From: Pleurocapsaceae cyanobacterium CSU_1_1
GTDB taxonomy: Bacteria > Cyanobacteriota > Cyanobacteriia > Cyanobacteriales > Xenococcaceae
Reading direction: 5' to 3'
Length of the DNA stretch: 64,000 bases
Assembly (NCBI GenBank): GCA_012034765.1
Contig: JAAUOU010000008.1
Span: forward strand, 1-64,000
The notes beneath the pieces are model-generated. The model saw only the letters and a program-made list of their open reading frames with translations. It was not told the DNA's origin and did not search any database. Below are positions 1-9,791 of this stretch, one piece after another (the first letter of the stretch is position 1; each line of letters opens with the position of its first letter). The position numbers and the translations under genes are program-made.

Positions 1-160
1 ATGATTTTAGCCAATCCCCGATCGCTAAAAAGCCCTGATTCCCTGCTGTTACTGCCAGCGTAAATAGAGCCAGACATAATTCTAATGAATGCCTTGTCCC
101 CTGTTTTCTTCTATGATCTGGCATTCCAGAGAATGCTTCTATTATAGCTATTTCACTCAT
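1..160 (-). pseudogene. ISAs1-type transposase, N-terminal part, runs off the left edge
   Basis: Reading leftwards from an ATG at 160-158 there is an open frame of 53 codons to the window edge. It starts MSEIAIIEAFSGMPDHRRKQ and continues with a hydrophobic stretch and GFLAIGDWLKS. This is the DDE_Tnp_1-associated N-terminal domain of ISAs1-family transposases (known family pattern: a short IPDPRR-like motif, then a helical ALxAVxxG segment). The catalytic DDE domain would lie outside the window, so I cannot say whether the element is intact; the type label is a precaution. The inverted repeat of the element should lie within 161-213, just before the halogenase fragment, suggesting this insertion cut that gene. 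Confidence 0.7.
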
Positions 161-213
161 TTTTCTAGTTTAATCAAACTACCATAATTACAATACCATT
201 TAGAATGAAATAA

Positions 214-645
214 CCCTGGGTTCCTGGGGTGGTGCCAATTCTCGATGAGCTTGAAGTATTAGACAAAGTAGACGCTCACGGGTTTACCAAAAAGTATGGT
301 GCTACCTTTGTTTGGGGACAAGATCGCGCACCGTGGGATGTTCGCTTTTGCGATCGCTCAATTGCCGCCCAAAAATATGGCTCTACCTATCAAGTAATCA
401 GATCGGAATTTGATGACCTATTGCTCAGACACGCCCAAAGTCAAGGGGTGGACGTGCGGGAAGAACATAAAGTAACTAACGTTTTATTCTCTGGCGATCG
501 CTGTCAGGGGGGGGAATTCAAAAACTCCCAAGGACAGAGCCAAAAAGCAACAGCTAAGTATACTGTTGATGCTACAGGTCAAGCTGCGGTGTTGGGTCGC
601 CATCTTAATTTAGTTGAAGATGATGAAAACTGTAGTTTAGACTAA
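214..645 (+). pseudogene. FAD-dependent halogenase/oxidoreductase, internal fragment
   Basis: The frame is open from just after a stop at 211 and encodes about 140 residues that resemble the region following the FAD-binding Rossmann motif of tryptophan-halogenase-like oxidoreductases (PILDELEVLDKVDAHGF, then YGATFVWGQDRAPWDVRF, later VDATGQAAVLGR). The GxGxxG dinucleotide motif that should precede it is missing, and the protein stops shortly after the VDATG motif instead of continuing for roughly 250 more residues. Both ends are therefore lost: the 5' end at the ISAs1-type element, the 3' end near the NF041680 remnant. A GTG at 229 could start translation, but a functional enzyme is not expected. 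Confidence 0.65.
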
Positions 646-686
646 CGAAAAGGTAGAGGGAGAAAACAGAAAAAGAATAAAGTGCC

Positions 687-733
687 AGTAGGGAGAAAAT
701 GAAAATAGCCAAAAAATTCAAACTCTCCCTACT
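687..733. repeat. Inverted repeat at the left margin of the transposase remnant
   Basis: AGTAGGGAG at 687-695 pairs perfectly with CTCCCTACT at 725-733, leaving a 29-base loop. It lies directly before the first ATG of the transposase fragment. It may be part of the insertion-sequence end or a hairpin that limits transposase expression; the sequence alone does not decide. Confidence 0.4.
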
Positions 734-1570
734 ATGGAATATGAACGATCTCAAAAATTCCGTCAAGAAACCTATCAAATGTTAGGTTCATGGGTCAATC
801 AAGCAGGAGAAATACCCGTCAGTAAACTTATGAGAATACGTTCCAATTGCTGCTTATGGTCAAAGCCAGATAGTTATTCAGGAATCGGAAGACCCAAAAA
901 GCATGAAAAAAAATTCAAGGTTAATGACCCTACTACATGGTGGTCGGCATCCTCAACAATTGAAATAGAAGACCCAAAATTAGGCAAACTCAAAGTTAGC
1001 ACATGGGACAACCTACATTTCCGCTCATCTGCATCTCATGACATGAGTCTGATTCAAGTGCAAAGACTTGATTCCAAAGGCTATGCTCAAAAGCGTCGTC
1101 CTTTATGGCTAGTTTGGGTGGGAGAACAATTTTTAGAGTTAAAAGATATCTGGCAACAATATACCCGTCGTTTCGGAGTTGACCACTGGTATCGATTTGC
1201 CAAGCAAAGACTTCATTGGACTTTACCCAGTCTGAGTACAGCCAAGCAATGTCAAAGATGGAGTGATTTGATGCCTCTAATGACTTGGCAACTGTCCTAA
1301 AGGATACAGCTTCGCATATGGCTAGCATCAGATTTAGTCAAAGATCATCATCTTCCTTGGCAGTCTTCTCAGAAAAATTTAACCCCTGGAAGAGTTGCCC
1401 AGTCAATATTTCCACTTTTGCTGGAGGTTGGTACACCGGCTAGTTTCCCCAAACCCCGTGGAAAGTCTCCTGGTTGGAAAAAAGGTGATAAAAGAAGGAA
1501 AAGAAAGACCTATCCAATCGCTAAAAAGAGTCATTCCCCCTCTAAAAAACCGAAAAAAGAAGCTGCTTAA
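734..1570 (+). pseudogene. NF041680-family (cyanobacterial IS) transposase, truncated and with a nonsense codon
   Basis: The frame matches the C-terminal half of a transposase family common in cyanobacteria: a segment with YSGIGRPKKH, TTWW, then RRPLWLVWVGEQFLELKDIW, a YTRRFGVDHWYRFAKQ block (the family's RRYxLEHxFRFxKQ region carrying the last catalytic acidic residue) and a basic tail with PKPRGKSPGWKKG and repeated Lys/Arg. A TAA at 1298-1300 interrupts it, yet the same frame continues without a shift to a stop at 1568-1570. The N-terminal half with the first catalytic aspartates is absent. It is a dead remnant that cannot move by itself. Confidence 0.75.
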
Positions 1571-1853
1571 ACTTTATTTTCCGAACTTGGTTTCATGATT
1601 CAGTTGTTTTTGATCGGCTGAATTGTTTTCTGATGATTATTTTTAGTCTAAACCACAGTTAAGAATCTTTTCTCTAGTTTCAGGCGATCGCTGCTGTTTC
1701 CGTTGCTATTGGTATACTTAACTTAAGTTTTAAACTTGGGGAAGCTTCCTTTTTAATTGTATTGTCTCACTTGAATCAGAAAAAGCAATCGTCTTTAATC
1801 ATCCTGGCAATGGATTTAACAAAGTAAACTTGTTTAAAAACAAGGTAGATATT

Positions 1854-1991
1854 ATGGAAACTAAAACTATCACAATTCGAGTTAATGCCGAGGTTGCCCG
1901 AATTTTTGAGGCAGCTTCTGAAGAACAACGTCGCAAATTAGAGGCATTACTTAGCCTGAAATTGGGTGATGCAACTAGAATCAATCGCTAA
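1854..1991 (+). pseudogene. Ribbon-helix-helix antitoxin-like protein, C-terminally truncated
   Basis: This 45-residue frame starts METKTITIRVNAEVARIFEA and continues with SEEQRRKLEALLSLKLGDA. The alternating-residue strand (TKTITIRV) followed by two helices is the RHH (ParD/CopG-like) DNA-binding fold of cyanobacterial antitoxins, which typically run to about 75 residues and precede a PIN-domain toxin. Here the frame ends right after the helices and no toxin follows. Instead a converging, equally truncated HxlR gene begins at 2010. I infer a deletion that removed the tail of both genes. Confidence 0.6.
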
Positions 1992-2009
1992 GTCCGTCCT
2001 GGCTGGTCG

Positions 2010-2225
2010 CTAAACTAATGCGTGTGTAATACAAATTCCCAAAAGACCTCTGTAGATTGTCAGAGATACTTTAATAATTAAAATTGTCCATTTGTTAGCA
2101 ATTTTATCTAATATTTGATGACCTTCACACTGAGTATCAAAAATACCTCTATTAGCGATTCGATCCAAAGCAGGTTGTGGCAGGTAATTAAGTTCAGTTT
2201 CTCTGGAGTTAAAACTAGAATTCAT
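2010..2225 (-). pseudogene. HxlR-family regulator, truncated/frameshifted
   Basis: The 71-residue reading contains QCEGHQILDKIANKWTILII, the signature start of the HxlR winged-helix domain (usually CPVxxxLDxIGGKWxxLIL with an upstream Cys that can sense oxidants). After LIIKV the frame diverges; one base added near 2078 would continue as SDNLQRSFG, which fits the family for a few residues, then homology stops at the scar near 2000. About half the wHTH domain is missing. It sits divergently 105 bp from the quinone oxidoreductase gene, the usual HxlR-target arrangement, so it was probably that gene's repressor. Confidence 0.6.
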
Positions 2226-2330
2226 GGCGACTTACCAAAAGGTAACTGATACACTTTTAGGTAAATCCTTCCAAGTGCTTGTTACTAAATGGTACATAAG
2301 AAACATAACGTTTGAATAAAAACATCAACT

Positions 2331-3326
2331 ATGAAAGCATTTGTCATTGAACATTTTGGCGCACCAGATAGTTTCCAAATAGCCGATTTACCCAAGCCTG
2401 AATTATTACCCGATCATGTACTCATCAAAGTTGCTGCAACTAGTGTTAACCCAGTAGACACTAAAATACGTCGGGGTTTGATACCGAATATTGCTCCCGA
2501 TTTTCCTGCCGTTTTGCATGGGGATGTAGCAGGAGTCGTCGAAGCAGTAGGCAGTAATGTAGATGCTTTTAAAGTTGGCGATGAAATATATGGCTGTGCA
2601 GGTGGTGTCAAAGGAACAGGCGGTGCTTTAGCAGAATATATGCTGGCGGATAGCAATTTAATTGCTCATAAGCCCAAATCTTTAACCATGGCGCAAGCAG
2701 CAGCACTGCCTTTAGTCTCTATTACTGCCTGGGAAGGACTAATCGATCGCGCCCAAGTACAATCTGGTCAAAAAGTTTTAGTTTATGGCGGTACTGGAGG
2801 AGTCGGTCATTTGGGAGTACAGTTAGCAAAATGGGCTGGGGCAGAAGTATATGCTACCGTTTCTAGTTCAGCCAAAGCGGCGATCGCTCTTTCGTTAGGC
2901 GCAGATGTGGCGATTAACTATAATGATACTCCTGTAGACGAATTTGTCGCCCAATATACTGACGGTCAAGGCTTCGATCTTGTTTTTGACACCGTAGGCA
3001 ATAATAATTTACAAAATGCTTTCCAAGCAGTCAAGCTAAATGGCACGGTAATATCGACAGTTTCGACCTCCCAACAGGATTTGAGCCTGATGCACGCAAA
3101 AGGACTAACTTTACATTTAGTTTATATGCTTCTACCAATGCTGTCGGGCATTAACCGCCCCAATCATGGCAAGATTCTAGTCAAACTAGCTGAGTTAATT
3201 GATCGAGGACAAATACGTCCACTTTTAGACGGTCAAACTTTTACCTTCTCTGAAGTTGCTGCTGCTCATGCTCATCTAGAATCGGGACAGGCGATCGGCA
3301 AAATTGTTTTGAATCAATCTTTTTAA
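2331..3326 (+). CDS. NADPH:quinone oxidoreductase-like MDR protein
   Basis: This 331-residue medium-chain dehydrogenase/reductase is full length. It has an N-terminal GroES-like domain (AATSVNPVDTKIRRG, residues about 37-51; HGDVAGVVEAVG) and a Rossmann domain with VLVYGGTGGVGHLGVQLAK (about 148-166) for NAD(P)H. The Cys cluster that binds structural zinc in alcohol dehydrogenases is absent, which places it with the zinc-free quinone oxidoreductase/crotonyl-CoA-reductase-like branch. The family reduces quinones or alpha,beta-unsaturated carbonyls in the cytosol. The remnant HxlR gene is divergent to it, and the spacer contains two copies of AGGTAA (2240-2266) that could have been operator sites, so the gene may now be unregulated. 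Confidence 0.88.
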   Translation: MKAFVIEHFGAPDSFQIADLPKPELLPDHVLIKVAATSVNPVDTKIRRGLIPNIAPDFPAVLHGDVAGVVEAVGSNVDAFKVGDEIYGCAGGVKGTGGALAEYMLADSNLIAHKPKSLTMAQAAALPLVSITAWEGLIDRAQVQSGQKVLVYGGTGGVGHLGVQLAKWAGAEVYATVSSSAKAAIALSLGADVAINYNDTPVDEFVAQYTDGQGFDLVFDTVGNNNLQNAFQAVKLNGTVISTVSTSQQDLSLMHAKGLTLHLVYMLLPMLSGINRPNHGKILVKLAELIDRGQIRPLLDGQTFTFSEVAAAHAHLESGQAIGKIVLNQSF

Positions 3327-3342
3327 AAAATTATTTCTAATA

Positions 3343-3945
3343 TTACCAAATCTTAGTCAAATCCAGTACAAAACCCGATAAAATTGGCTCTCCACTGATA
3401 GTTTGAGGATTATCCAAACTTTTTACCTCACTGTCGGGTGTATAAATATAAACTTGGCGAGTAGTGCGATCGATTAACCAGCCAAGGGATACACCATTAT
3501 CAATGTATTCTTGCATTTTATCTTGAAGCATTTTCAAATTATCGCTAGGAGATCTTAGTTCCACTACAAAGTCTGGACAAATAGGAGCAAACTTAGTTTT
3601 TTGTTGAACAGACAAGCTATTCCATTTGGTCAACTTAATCCAGCTAGCATCAGGCGATCTAGTCGATCCATTAGGTAAGGCAAATCCCGCAGAAGAATCA
3701 AAACCAATTCCACTACCATCTCGATCTGTCCAGTTAGCTAGTTGTTGAATTAATTTGAAATTGCGATTTCCTGTTTCCGAACCTGCTGGGGACATGATAA
3801 TTAGTTTTCCTGTAGCAGTACGTTCAATACGAAGATGAGAATTAAGTTGACAAAAATCAAAAAAACTATCTGCGCTCATTTCCCAGACAGGAGAAATCTG
3901 TAATACTAGGTGGTCATTGCTGTCGGATATCTTGGATAAAGTCAT
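3343..3945 (-). CDS. Uma2-family (DUF820) PD-(D/E)XK nuclease-like protein
   Basis: This 200-residue protein has the DUF820/Uma2 order of motifs: an N-terminal segment with RIERTATGKLIIMSPAG, then SPDASWI (first Asp of the PD-(D/E)XK core), PDFVVELRSPSDN (the E of the core), a helix MLQDKMQEYIDNG, and GWLIDRTTRQVYIY. The family is hugely expanded in cyanobacteria, is related to restriction-endonuclease folds, and has no settled role. It converges on the oxidoreductase gene with 16 bp between the stops. A second, diverged family member lies at 50408-50956. Confidence 0.88.
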   Translation of the reverse strand: MTLSKISDSNDHLVLQISPVWEMSADSFFDFCQLNSHLRIERTATGKLIIMSPAGSETGNRNFKLIQQLANWTDRDGSGIGFDSSAGFALPNGSTRSPDASWIKLTKWNSLSVQQKTKFAPICPDFVVELRSPSDNLKMLQDKMQEYIDNGVSLGWLIDRTTRQVYIYTPDSEVKSLDNPQTISGEPILSGFVLDLTKIW

Positions 3946-4000
3946 AGCAAAATAATGAAATACCTACTGTTGATTATAGTTATAGAGAGAGCGATAAATT

Positions 4001-4051
4001 GCGATTAGGCTCCAAGCCCTTGCCCTAAAGGATATGCGCTTCGCGATCGCC
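4001..4051. repeat. Dispersed HIP1-bearing repeat, copy A
   Basis: The block from GCGATTAGGCTCCAAGC through TTGCCCTAAAGGATATGCG to a HIP1 site recurs, with small changes, at 43336-43375. A related CGCCCTAAAGGATT motif appears at 9729-9741. The repeat contains the self-complementary GCGCTTCGCG-like centre (TGCGCTTCGCGATCGC). It lies between Uma2 and ftsY, outside coding sequence. I read it as one of the short palindromic interspersed repeats of this genome. Confidence 0.5.
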
Positions 4052-4204
4052 ATGGATATTCGGGTAATTGCTGCTGCTGAGATTTGGTTTTCTGCTAACT
4101 AAATAATTTGTAGTGTAATTACCACTCGAACTAAGAATCTATCTGCAAGCGAACCTTGGTATCATCTATAAAACTGTTCAAAGTAGCTTCACCTCTGTTA
4201 TACA

Positions 4205-5739
4205 ATGTTTAATTGGTTTCGCCGTAACGAAAAAGCACAGCAACCCCCCGAAACAAAACCTGCTGAAACAAAACCTGAAGTAACTACCGACGCTGAAGAA
4301 TCATCAGCAGAAGTAGCCGAACCAGATTATCTTGCTTTTGCCAAGGCTGCCTATAAAAATATTCAGGAACGTAAAGGTGAAGTCCAACAAATAGTTGAGC
4401 CAGTAGATGAGCCAGAAAAAGAACCTACATCAGAAGATGTAGCAGAATCTGAATCTGTTAATGAAGCAGAGACAGTAGAATCTGATATCAATGAGCCAAT
4501 CGATGAGCCAGATGTAGCAGAATCCGCACCAGAATCTACAGAAGCTCTAGAGGAAGAAATCGAGGGTGTAGAGGAAGTTGCAGCGGAAACTATCGAAGAA
4601 GAAGCTGTTGAACCCCAAACTCCTCAACCAGCCACCAATGTTCCTGCGTGGATGCAGAAGTCTCAAGGGTTAGTCAAGCTGAAAGAGACAGCTATTGAAA
4701 CCCCCAGCGAAGAAGTTGAAACAGCAGAAACAGAATTAGACGAAGATTTTATTTGGTCATCCCAAGTCCTGGCTAAAAGCGGTCGAACTGCTGAAAATAT
4801 TTCAGAAGAAGAAATTAACTGGCTGACGAAACTGCGTCAGGGACTGGGGAAAACTCGTATTGGTTTAGTCAATCAGCTTAAGGCAATTGTCGGCAAAGGC
4901 CCTCTCAATGATGATGCGGTCATGTCGATTGAGAGTTTATTATTACAGGCGGATGTTGGGATTGAAGCTACTGATTACATTATTGAAACCCTGCAACGCA
5001 AATTAAAAGAAGAAGTCTTACCTCCAGATCAGCGATCGCCTACCTGAAAACTATTCTCCAAGGTATTCTCGACAAACCTCTACAAAATCAAGCAAATAGC
5101 GACTTTGTGCCAGAAAAAGATCAGTTTAATATCTGGCTCTTAACAGGGGTAAATGGCGCAGGTAAAACCACCACCATTGGTAAACTAGCAAACCTGGGTC
5201 AAAAGTCTGGCTATAGCTGTTTAATTGCTGCTGCGGATACTTTTCGGGCTGCTGCGGTACAGCAAGTTAAGGTCTGGGGAGAACGGACGAATACTCAAGT
5301 AATTGCTAACCCAGGGCAAAATACCGATCCTGCTTCAGTGGTCTTTGATGCGATCGCTGCTGCTCAGGCAAAAAATATTGAGTTGCTCTTAGTTGATACC
5401 GCAGGTAGACTGCAAAATAAGCAAAATCTCATGACGGAATTAGAAAAAATCCGTCGAATTATTGATAAAAAAGCCCCCAATGCTAAAGTAGAATCTTTAT
5501 TAGTTTTAGATGCCACCTTGGGTCAAAATGGTCTGCGCCAAGCTCAGGTGTTTTCTGAAGCAGCAAATCTTAGTGGTGTCGTTTTAACCAAACTAGATGG
5601 TAGTGCTAAAGGTGGTGTGGCTTTAGCAGTAACACAGCAATTAAACTTACCAATTCGCTTTATTGGTGCAGGAGAGGGAATTGAGGATCTGCGACCATTT
5701 TCTAGCTATGAATTTGTCGAAGCTTTACTCAATGGTTAA
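4205..5739 (+). CDS. ftsY: Signal recognition particle receptor FtsY, with an apparent single-base deletion
   Basis: FtsY docks SRP-ribosome complexes at the membrane. The start MFNWFRRNE is typical. A long acidic, low-complexity A domain (about residues 10-180, many Glu, Pro, Thr) precedes the NG domain: the helical N part (LRQGLGKTRIGLVNQLKAIV), then the G motifs GVNGAGKTTTIGKLA (P-loop), DTFRAAAVQQ, DTAGRLQNK and TKLDGSAKGG, and the C-terminal GIEDLRPF. The frame is broken at about 5032: CAGCGATCGCC should read CAGGCGATCGCC, which restores PPDQAIAYLKTILQG and gives a 511-residue protein. Because ftsY is essential and no second copy is visible here, I treat the missing G as a probable sequence error. 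It is followed by 230 bp of AT-rich spacer. Confidence 0.9.
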
Positions 5740-5969
5740 ACAAATTACATAATTCTTTAGCTGGTCTGTTTTGCTCAACTTAAGTGTTTTTACGATAAGT
5801 TTATGGGCGCAATAGCTATTTAGAGTTATCATAAATCAACCTATATTTTGAGATCAATTTATTTAAGATAGTGGTCATTAGATAATATAAAAGTTACTCT
5901 CTTAATTATCTAATTGAATATTTTAGTATTACTGTATTCAAAACCTATTTTTGACTAATGAACTAAAAA

Positions 5970-7399
5970 ATGTCTAAATTTGTAGAGGCAATGACTGTCG
6001 CATCTTCTCATAGCCATCCCTCTCAAGAAAACAATAGTGTTGGTGAGTCTGCCGTACAAATTCCAACGCCATTGTGGCACTAAAAGAATTAGTGGCTAAT
6101 CTCCAAAGGGAACAAAATAAAATTCAAGACCTGTTAAGCTCTTTGGGATTTGCCCTGCGTAGTTTTAGCAACCTCAATCAATTTTTGGAATTGACTCCCC
6201 TCATGGCAGCCAGGGTTACTGATTCCATTGGTGGGGCATTGATTTTATATAAAGACAGTAAAGTACATTTAGAGCAAATTCACTGCCAAGATCATAAGGT
6301 TGGTCTAGAAGTTAGTGAGGTATTTAAACGAGTAAATTATCAGATTAATCATCAGCAAACGGTTAATACTTCTGCTCAACTAGCGGAAATTATCGATCAA
6401 AAAATGCGCCAAGAATTAGAATCAAAAGTGCATTTTTTTGGTACCCCAATTTTAGTTAAGAATATTGAACAAGGTCGTCTCTATGTCTTTAGCACTGAGG
6501 CTGACTATACTTGGAGTCCTACTCGTCGAAAACTAACTCAGCTAGTAGCAGATCAGACCGCTGTGGCGATCGCTAATCATGAGTTAACGGTGGAGTTACG
6601 TTCTAAGGAAAGACAAGACCGTGAGCTAGAAATTGCCTCGGAAATTCAGTTACGCTTACTGCCAAGCAAATGTCCCCAAATTAAGGGGCTAACCATTGCC
6701 GCCAAGTGTGAAACTGCCAGTCGCGTGGGGGGAGACTATTATGATTTTATTCCCACTAACTACGATCGCCTCAAAAATAGTCAGCCTGAAATTGGTTCAG
6801 ACGTACCCTGGAGTATTGTAATTGGTGATGTTATGGGCAAAGGTGTCCCTGCTGGTTTGATTATGACCATGACCAGGGGAATGCTGCGAGCGGAGGTGCT
6901 GAATCGTCATTCTCCTGCTCAGATTATGCGTCATCTCAATCGTGTCATGTACGCTGACTTAGAAAACTCACACCGCTTCGTGAGTATGTTCTATTCGGAA
7001 TATGACCCCTTAAAACAAACTCTTTCTTTTACCAATGCTGCTCATAATCCGCCTTTACTATGGCGCAAAGCTACTAACACCCTAGAAAGGCTCGATAGCT
7101 GGGGGATGTTAATTGGTTTGGATATGGAATCAGAGTATGAGGATGCTACAGTACAGCTCGCTCCTGGAGACACCATTATTTATTACACTGATGGCTTTAC
7201 CGACGCTGCCAATGAAAATGGCGATCGCTTTGATGAAGATAATCTTTGTCTCTGTTTTAAATGGGCTTGTCAGCATCTCGATACATCTGCCGAAATTCTC
7301 GACCACGTTTTTGGTCAAGTGAAGCAGTTTAGTGCTGCTAGTAAAAGTCATGGTGACGATATGACTTCCATTGTCATGCAAATCCAAGCAATTGATTAA
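5970..7399 (+). CDS. icfG: IcfG-like PP2C (SpoIIE-type) serine/threonine phosphatase with GAF region, apparent one-base deletion
   Basis: The C-terminal half is a PP2C/SpoIIE phosphatase: SEIQLRLLPSKCP, SRVGGDYYDFI (first metal Asp), GDVMGKGVPAGLIMTMTRGM, NAAHNPPLLWR and YYTDGFTDAANENG. The N-terminal half (about residues 35-210) is GAF-like and begins with the conserved cyanobacterial stretch LQREQNKIQDLLSSLGFALR. IcfG in Synechocystis takes part in inorganic-carbon/glucose signalling by acting on anti-sigma-antagonist-like proteins; that role is transferred by family. The start is placed at ATG 5970 (or 5991), whose frame runs to IPTPLWH and stops at about 6084. One base added at 6070-6072 (CCATTG to CCAATTG) joins it as IPTPIVALKELV, giving 476 residues. 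Without it, only a GTG at 6074 remains. Confidence 0.82.
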
Positions 7400-7469
7400 T
7401 AGCTGCATAATTTTTACCGATACTGGCGGTTTAAGCAATCTGAGATTAGATTAGGTGCAAATCCTAACT

Positions 7470-7706
7470 ATGAAAATTTTTAAGCTGATGGAAATTTTAT
7501 TCAACGATCAGTCAATTCAGATGATATTTGAACTGCATCATAATTACCTGTTACCTGTTTCTAGTCTTTTAGCTCAAAGTATTGAAGATCCTGATGTTTT
7601 AGGTCAAATCCAGGATGCTTGGTACAACTTTATTGATTCAGGTCAAGTTTGGGCATTATTAATTGGCTCATTTTTTGGCTATACCTTCAAAGGTTTTACT
7701 GGCTAA
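7470..7706 (+). CDS. Small conserved cyanobacterial-type protein with one C-terminal membrane segment
   Basis: From the ATG at 7470 the protein has 78 residues (a GTG at 7455 would add five). It has an amphipathic middle (EDPDVLGQIQDAWYNFIDSG) and ends with a hydrophobic, glycine-rich segment VWALLIGSFFGYTFKGFTG that could be a single transmembrane helix. I do not recognise a named family. It sits between the icfG-like gene and argH on the same strand, 70 bp after the former, so co-transcription is possible. Function unknown. Confidence 0.55.
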   Translation: MKIFKLMEILFNDQSIQMIFELHHNYLLPVSSLLAQSIEDPDVLGQIQDAWYNFIDSGQVWALLIGSFFGYTFKGFTG

Positions 7707-7796
7707 AGATAATTATTATTTTGGAAGGTGCAGAGGAAACAATAGCTAATGACTTAAAATAATTGAGTCGTGTAACTATTAAATTGATTTGATATT

Positions 7797-9182
7797 GTGA
7801 GCAAGCAAAAAACCTGGAGCGATCGCTTTGAATCTGCTCTGCACCCTGCGATCGCTATTTTTAATGCCAGTATTGGTTTTGACATTGAATTAATTGAATA
7901 CGATTTAACTGGTTCAATTGCCCATGCCAAAATGCTTGCCAAAACCAAAATTATTACCGATGAAGAAGGCAAACAACTAGTAGTAGGTTTAGAACAAATT
8001 CGCCAGGAATATCAGCAGGGAAACTTTAATCCTGGAGTAGAAGCTGAAGACGTTCATTTTGCTGTCGAGAAAAGATTAATTGAAATTGTCGGTGATGCAG
8101 GTAAAAAGCTCCATACGGCGCGATCGCGCAACGATCAGGTGGGAACTGACATCAGGCTCTATTTACGAGCTGAAATTAGGGAAATTCAGCAGTATTTACG
8201 TCAATTTCAAGCATCTTTGCTTAATCATAGTGAGCAACACGTGGAAACCTTGATTCCTGGCTATACTCACCTCCAAAGAGCGCAACCAATCAGTTTAGCT
8301 CATCATCTCTTGGCGTATTTCCAGATGACCCAACGCGACTGGGAAAGATTAGAAGATGTTTTTAAGCGGACTAATATTTCTCCTTTAGGCTGTGGTGCTT
8401 TAGCAGGAACAACCTTTCCCATTGATCGACATTATACGGCTGAATTACTGGGATTTGAGCGGGTTTACGAAAATAGTTTAGATGGGGTTAGCGATCGCGA
8501 TTTTGCGATCGAATTTCTTTGTGCTGCCAGTCTGATTATGGTGCATCTCAGTCGCCTCAGTGAAGAGATGATTCTTTGGGCATCTCAAGAGTTTAGTTTT
8601 ATTACGCTCAAAGATACCTGTGCTACTGGTTCAAGCATTATGCCCCAGAAAAAAAATCCTGATATTCCTGAATTAGTGCGGGGAAAAACAGGTCGCGTAT
8701 TTGGTCATCTTCAAGCTTTACTCGTAATTATGAAAGGTTTACCTTTGGCATACAACAAAGACCTCCAGGAAGACAAAGAAGGAGTTTTTGATGGAGTTAA
8801 AACTGTTAAAGCCTGTCTGGAAGCGATGACGATTTTGCTTAATGAAGGGATTGAGTTTAAAACTCCTAGACTGGCAGAAGCAGTTGCTGAAGACTTTTCT
8901 AACGCTACTGACGTTGCCGATTATTTAGCATCTAAAGACGTTCCCTTTCGTGAGGCTTATAATTTGGTAGGTAAGGTAGTAAAAACCAGCATCGCTGCTG
9001 GAAAATTGCTGAAAGATCTGACTCTAGAAGAGTGGCAACAACTGCATCCCGCCTTTGAAGCCGATATCTATGAAGCGATCGCGCCAAAACAGGTAGTTTC
9101 GGCTCGTAATAGTTATGGGGGAACAGGGTTAGTTCAGGTGAGGCAAGCAATCGACCGAGCAAAGTCTTTATTAAATAATTAG
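7797..9182 (+). CDS. argH: Argininosuccinate lyase
   Basis: ArgH splits argininosuccinate into arginine and fumarate, the last step of arginine synthesis. The 461-residue length is normal for the family. Visible motifs are [29 protein letters not shown], and the fumarase/aspartase superfamily signature [20 protein letters not shown] containing the mobile catalytic Ser. The start is a GTG at 7797 (GTG AGC AAG); no upstream ATG is available in frame. The gene is intact although it contains several HIP1 sites. Confidence 0.95.
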   Translation: MSKQKTWSDRFESALHPAIAIFNASIGFDIELIEYDLTGSIAHAKMLAKTKIITDEEGKQLVVGLEQIRQEYQQGNFNPGVEAEDVHFAVEKRLIEIVGDAGKKLHTARSRNDQVGTDIRLYLRAEIREIQQYLRQFQASLLNHSEQHVETLIPGYTHLQRAQPISLAHHLLAYFQMTQRDWERLEDVFKRTNISPLGCGALAGTTFPIDRHYTAELLGFERVYENSLDGVSDRDFAIEFLCAASLIMVHLSRLSEEMILWASQEFSFITLKDTCATGSSIMPQKKNPDIPELVRGKTGRVFGHLQALLVIMKGLPLAYNKDLQEDKEGVFDGVKTVKACLEAMTILLNEGIEFKTPRLAEAVAEDFSNATDVADYLASKDVPFREAYNLVGKVVKTSIAAGKLLKDLTLEEWQQLHPAFEADIYEAIAPKQVVSARNSYGGTGLVQVRQAIDRAKSLLNN

Positions 9183-9252
9183 ATTAAATAACTAGATTGT
9201 TGGCTTTGAGAGTTTAAATTAAACATTACATACATACTTAATATCTTTTCCT

Positions 9253-9708
9253 ATGGGTCGTTCTTGGCGATTTATTTCTACAGTACTCGGCATTATCTTC
9301 CGTCATCCTGTTACGGGGACAACAATTATTCCTGTTTTGCCTGATGGTCGTATTGTCATGATTCAGCGTAGGGATTCAGGTCAGTGGGGTTTGCCTGGGG
9401 GAATGATTGATTGGGGAGAAGATATACCCCATGCTGCCAGTAGAGAATTAAAAGAAGAAACGGGGTTGAACCTAATCAAAATTAAAAGTTTACGGGGTAT
9501 CTATTCCGATCCTCAGCGCGATCCCCGCTTACATTCAATCTCAATTTTGTTAGAGGTGTTAGCCGAGGGAAAATTAGAAGCTGAAGATAAGATGGAAGTA
9601 TTGCAGGTGAAAGCTTTTACAAGGGATGAGTTGCCTTTGGGGGATCTCTGTCACGATCACGATCAACAGTTACAAGACTATCTTAATGATCGCATTGCGA
9701 TCGCCTAA
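9253..9708 (+). CDS. NUDIX hydrolase
   Basis: This 151-residue protein carries a complete Nudix box, GGMIDWGEDIPHAASRELKE followed by ETGL (GX5EX7REUXEEXGU), at about residues 56-78. It contains the three glutamates that hold the catalytic Mg. The fold hydrolyses nucleoside diphosphates linked to another moiety (oxidised nucleotides, nucleotide sugars, ADP-ribose and similar); the substrate cannot be told from sequence. It follows argH by 70 bp on the same strand and ends in a HIP1 site just before its stop. Confidence 0.88.
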   Translation: MGRSWRFISTVLGIIFRHPVTGTTIIPVLPDGRIVMIQRRDSGQWGLPGGMIDWGEDIPHAASRELKEETGLNLIKIKSLRGIYSDPQRDPRLHSISILLEVLAEGKLEAEDKMEVLQVKAFTRDELPLGDLCHDHDQQLQDYLNDRIAIA

Positions 9709-9717
9709 GTTAAATTA

Positions 9718-9791
9718 GTAGGGGCGAACGCCCTAAAGGATTAGCTCAGTCTAACGACTTGCTGCGCAATCGCGTCGCTGTTCGCCCTTAC
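9718..9791. repeat. Long inverted repeat (GTAGGGGCGAAC ... GTTCGCCCTTAC)
   Basis: GTAGGGGCGAAC at 9718-9729 pairs, with one mismatch, with GTTCGCCCTTAC at 9780-9791. The 50-base interior holds the CCCTAAAGGATT motif shared with the 4001 and 43336 repeats and a CGCAATCGCG palindrome. It lies between the converging NUDIX and DUF1823 genes, where it may also act as a bidirectional transcription stop. Confidence 0.5.
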
